Assembly: GCF_029379315.1 (NCBI RefSeq)
Contig: NZ_JAQYWQ010000084.1
Location: 1-32,204 of the forward strand
Direction: 5' to 3'
From: Nostoc sp. S13
GTDB lineage: Bacteria > Cyanobacteriota > Cyanobacteriia > Cyanobacteriales > Nostocaceae
DNA length: 32,204 bases
Position 1 is the first letter of the stretch. Every line of letters begins with the position of its first letter. The translations under genes were made by a program, and so were the position numbers. A model generated the notes under the pieces. It saw only the letters and a program-made list of their open reading frames with translations, was not told the DNA's origin and did no database searches. Of this stretch, positions 32,174 to 32,204 are shown in pieces.

Positions 32174-32204
32174 ATGCCAGCATCTTATAGTTACGATTTA
32201 AGAA
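32174..32204 (+). CDS. Start of an IS630-family transposase, cut by the window edge
   Basis: Only ten codons are in the window: MPASYSYDLR. This matches the very common opening of IS630 (Tc1/mariner-like) transposases, MPA-x-YS-x-DLR. The sequence TTAGGACATAATAG at about 32137-32150 may belong to its left end. If complete beyond the edge, it is a possible source of transposase for the TA-flanked MITEs in this window. Confidence 0.55.
   Translation, partial: MPASYSYDLR

Noticed and set aside
1..32204. tRNA or rRNA genes
   Set aside because: I looked for T-loop consensus and cloverleaf-like sequence by eye and found none; a tRNAscan run would settle it.

Overview
The window comes from a filamentous, probably heterocystous cyanobacterium of the Nostoc/Anabaena type. 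Three things point there. HIP1 octamers (GCGATCGC) are scattered through genes and spacers. Several spacers hold 7-bp tandem arrays (GCCCAAT, AGTGGGG, ATGCCCC, AGTCATT) like the STRR repeats known from heterocystous genera. The gene content is that of an oxygenic phototroph: NdhS, Ycf54, cyanobacterial ClpC, CdaA and many small cyanobacteria-specific families. No tRNA, rRNA or CRISPR array was seen.

Layout. 1-4755 (+): RodA, NdhS, a HAS-barrel protein and a CPA2 antiporter with two USP domains. 4756-5459: a long spacer with a small TA-flanked inverted-repeat element. 5460-7950 (+): UDP-xylose synthase and UDP-glucose 6-dehydrogenase, two steps of one sugar-nucleotide route. 8064-8089: terminator between convergent genes. 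8144-11449 (-): a DUF2993 protein, a PstS-like secreted binding protein and an orphan RHH antitoxin-like gene, with a decayed Phd antitoxin on + at 9143. 11639-14324 (-): CinA and GlyA, separated only by heptamer arrays. 14325-15217: repeats. 15218-17232 (-): Ycf54, a homologue of plant pathogen-related protein, and PdxJ. 17520-19602 (+): a DCC thiol oxidoreductase, a TnpB relic, a membrane J-domain protein, DUF3143, and a DUF4258/DUF2283 pair whose DUF4258 member has lost its middle. 19750-23233 (-): lysA, cdaA, uppS; cdaA and uppS overlap by 4 bp. 23307-24665: an IS200/IS605-type element with a catalytically complete TnpB and a divergent 46-residue RHH protein sharing a palindromic promoter. 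24696-28134 (+): RimI and ClpC, then a strong terminator.

The last 4 kb (28304-32204) is AT-rich accessory DNA. An AIPR-family (abortive infection) gene lies in three pieces: one break is a single-base change in a T tract, the other a 125-bp TA-flanked MITE. After it come a small unknown gene, a DUF6888/DUF6887 pair, a nested palindromic element, and the first codons of what looks like an IS630 transposase cut by the window edge.

No complete new multi-gene system is visible. The items most worth follow-up are the TnpB/RHH element with its operator, the broken AIPR gene (Mrr-like motif at the N-terminus, cold-shock-like domain at the C-terminus), the pathogen-related-protein homologue, and the DUF6888/DUF6887 pair. 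All family names come from recognising sequence by eye; no database search was run.
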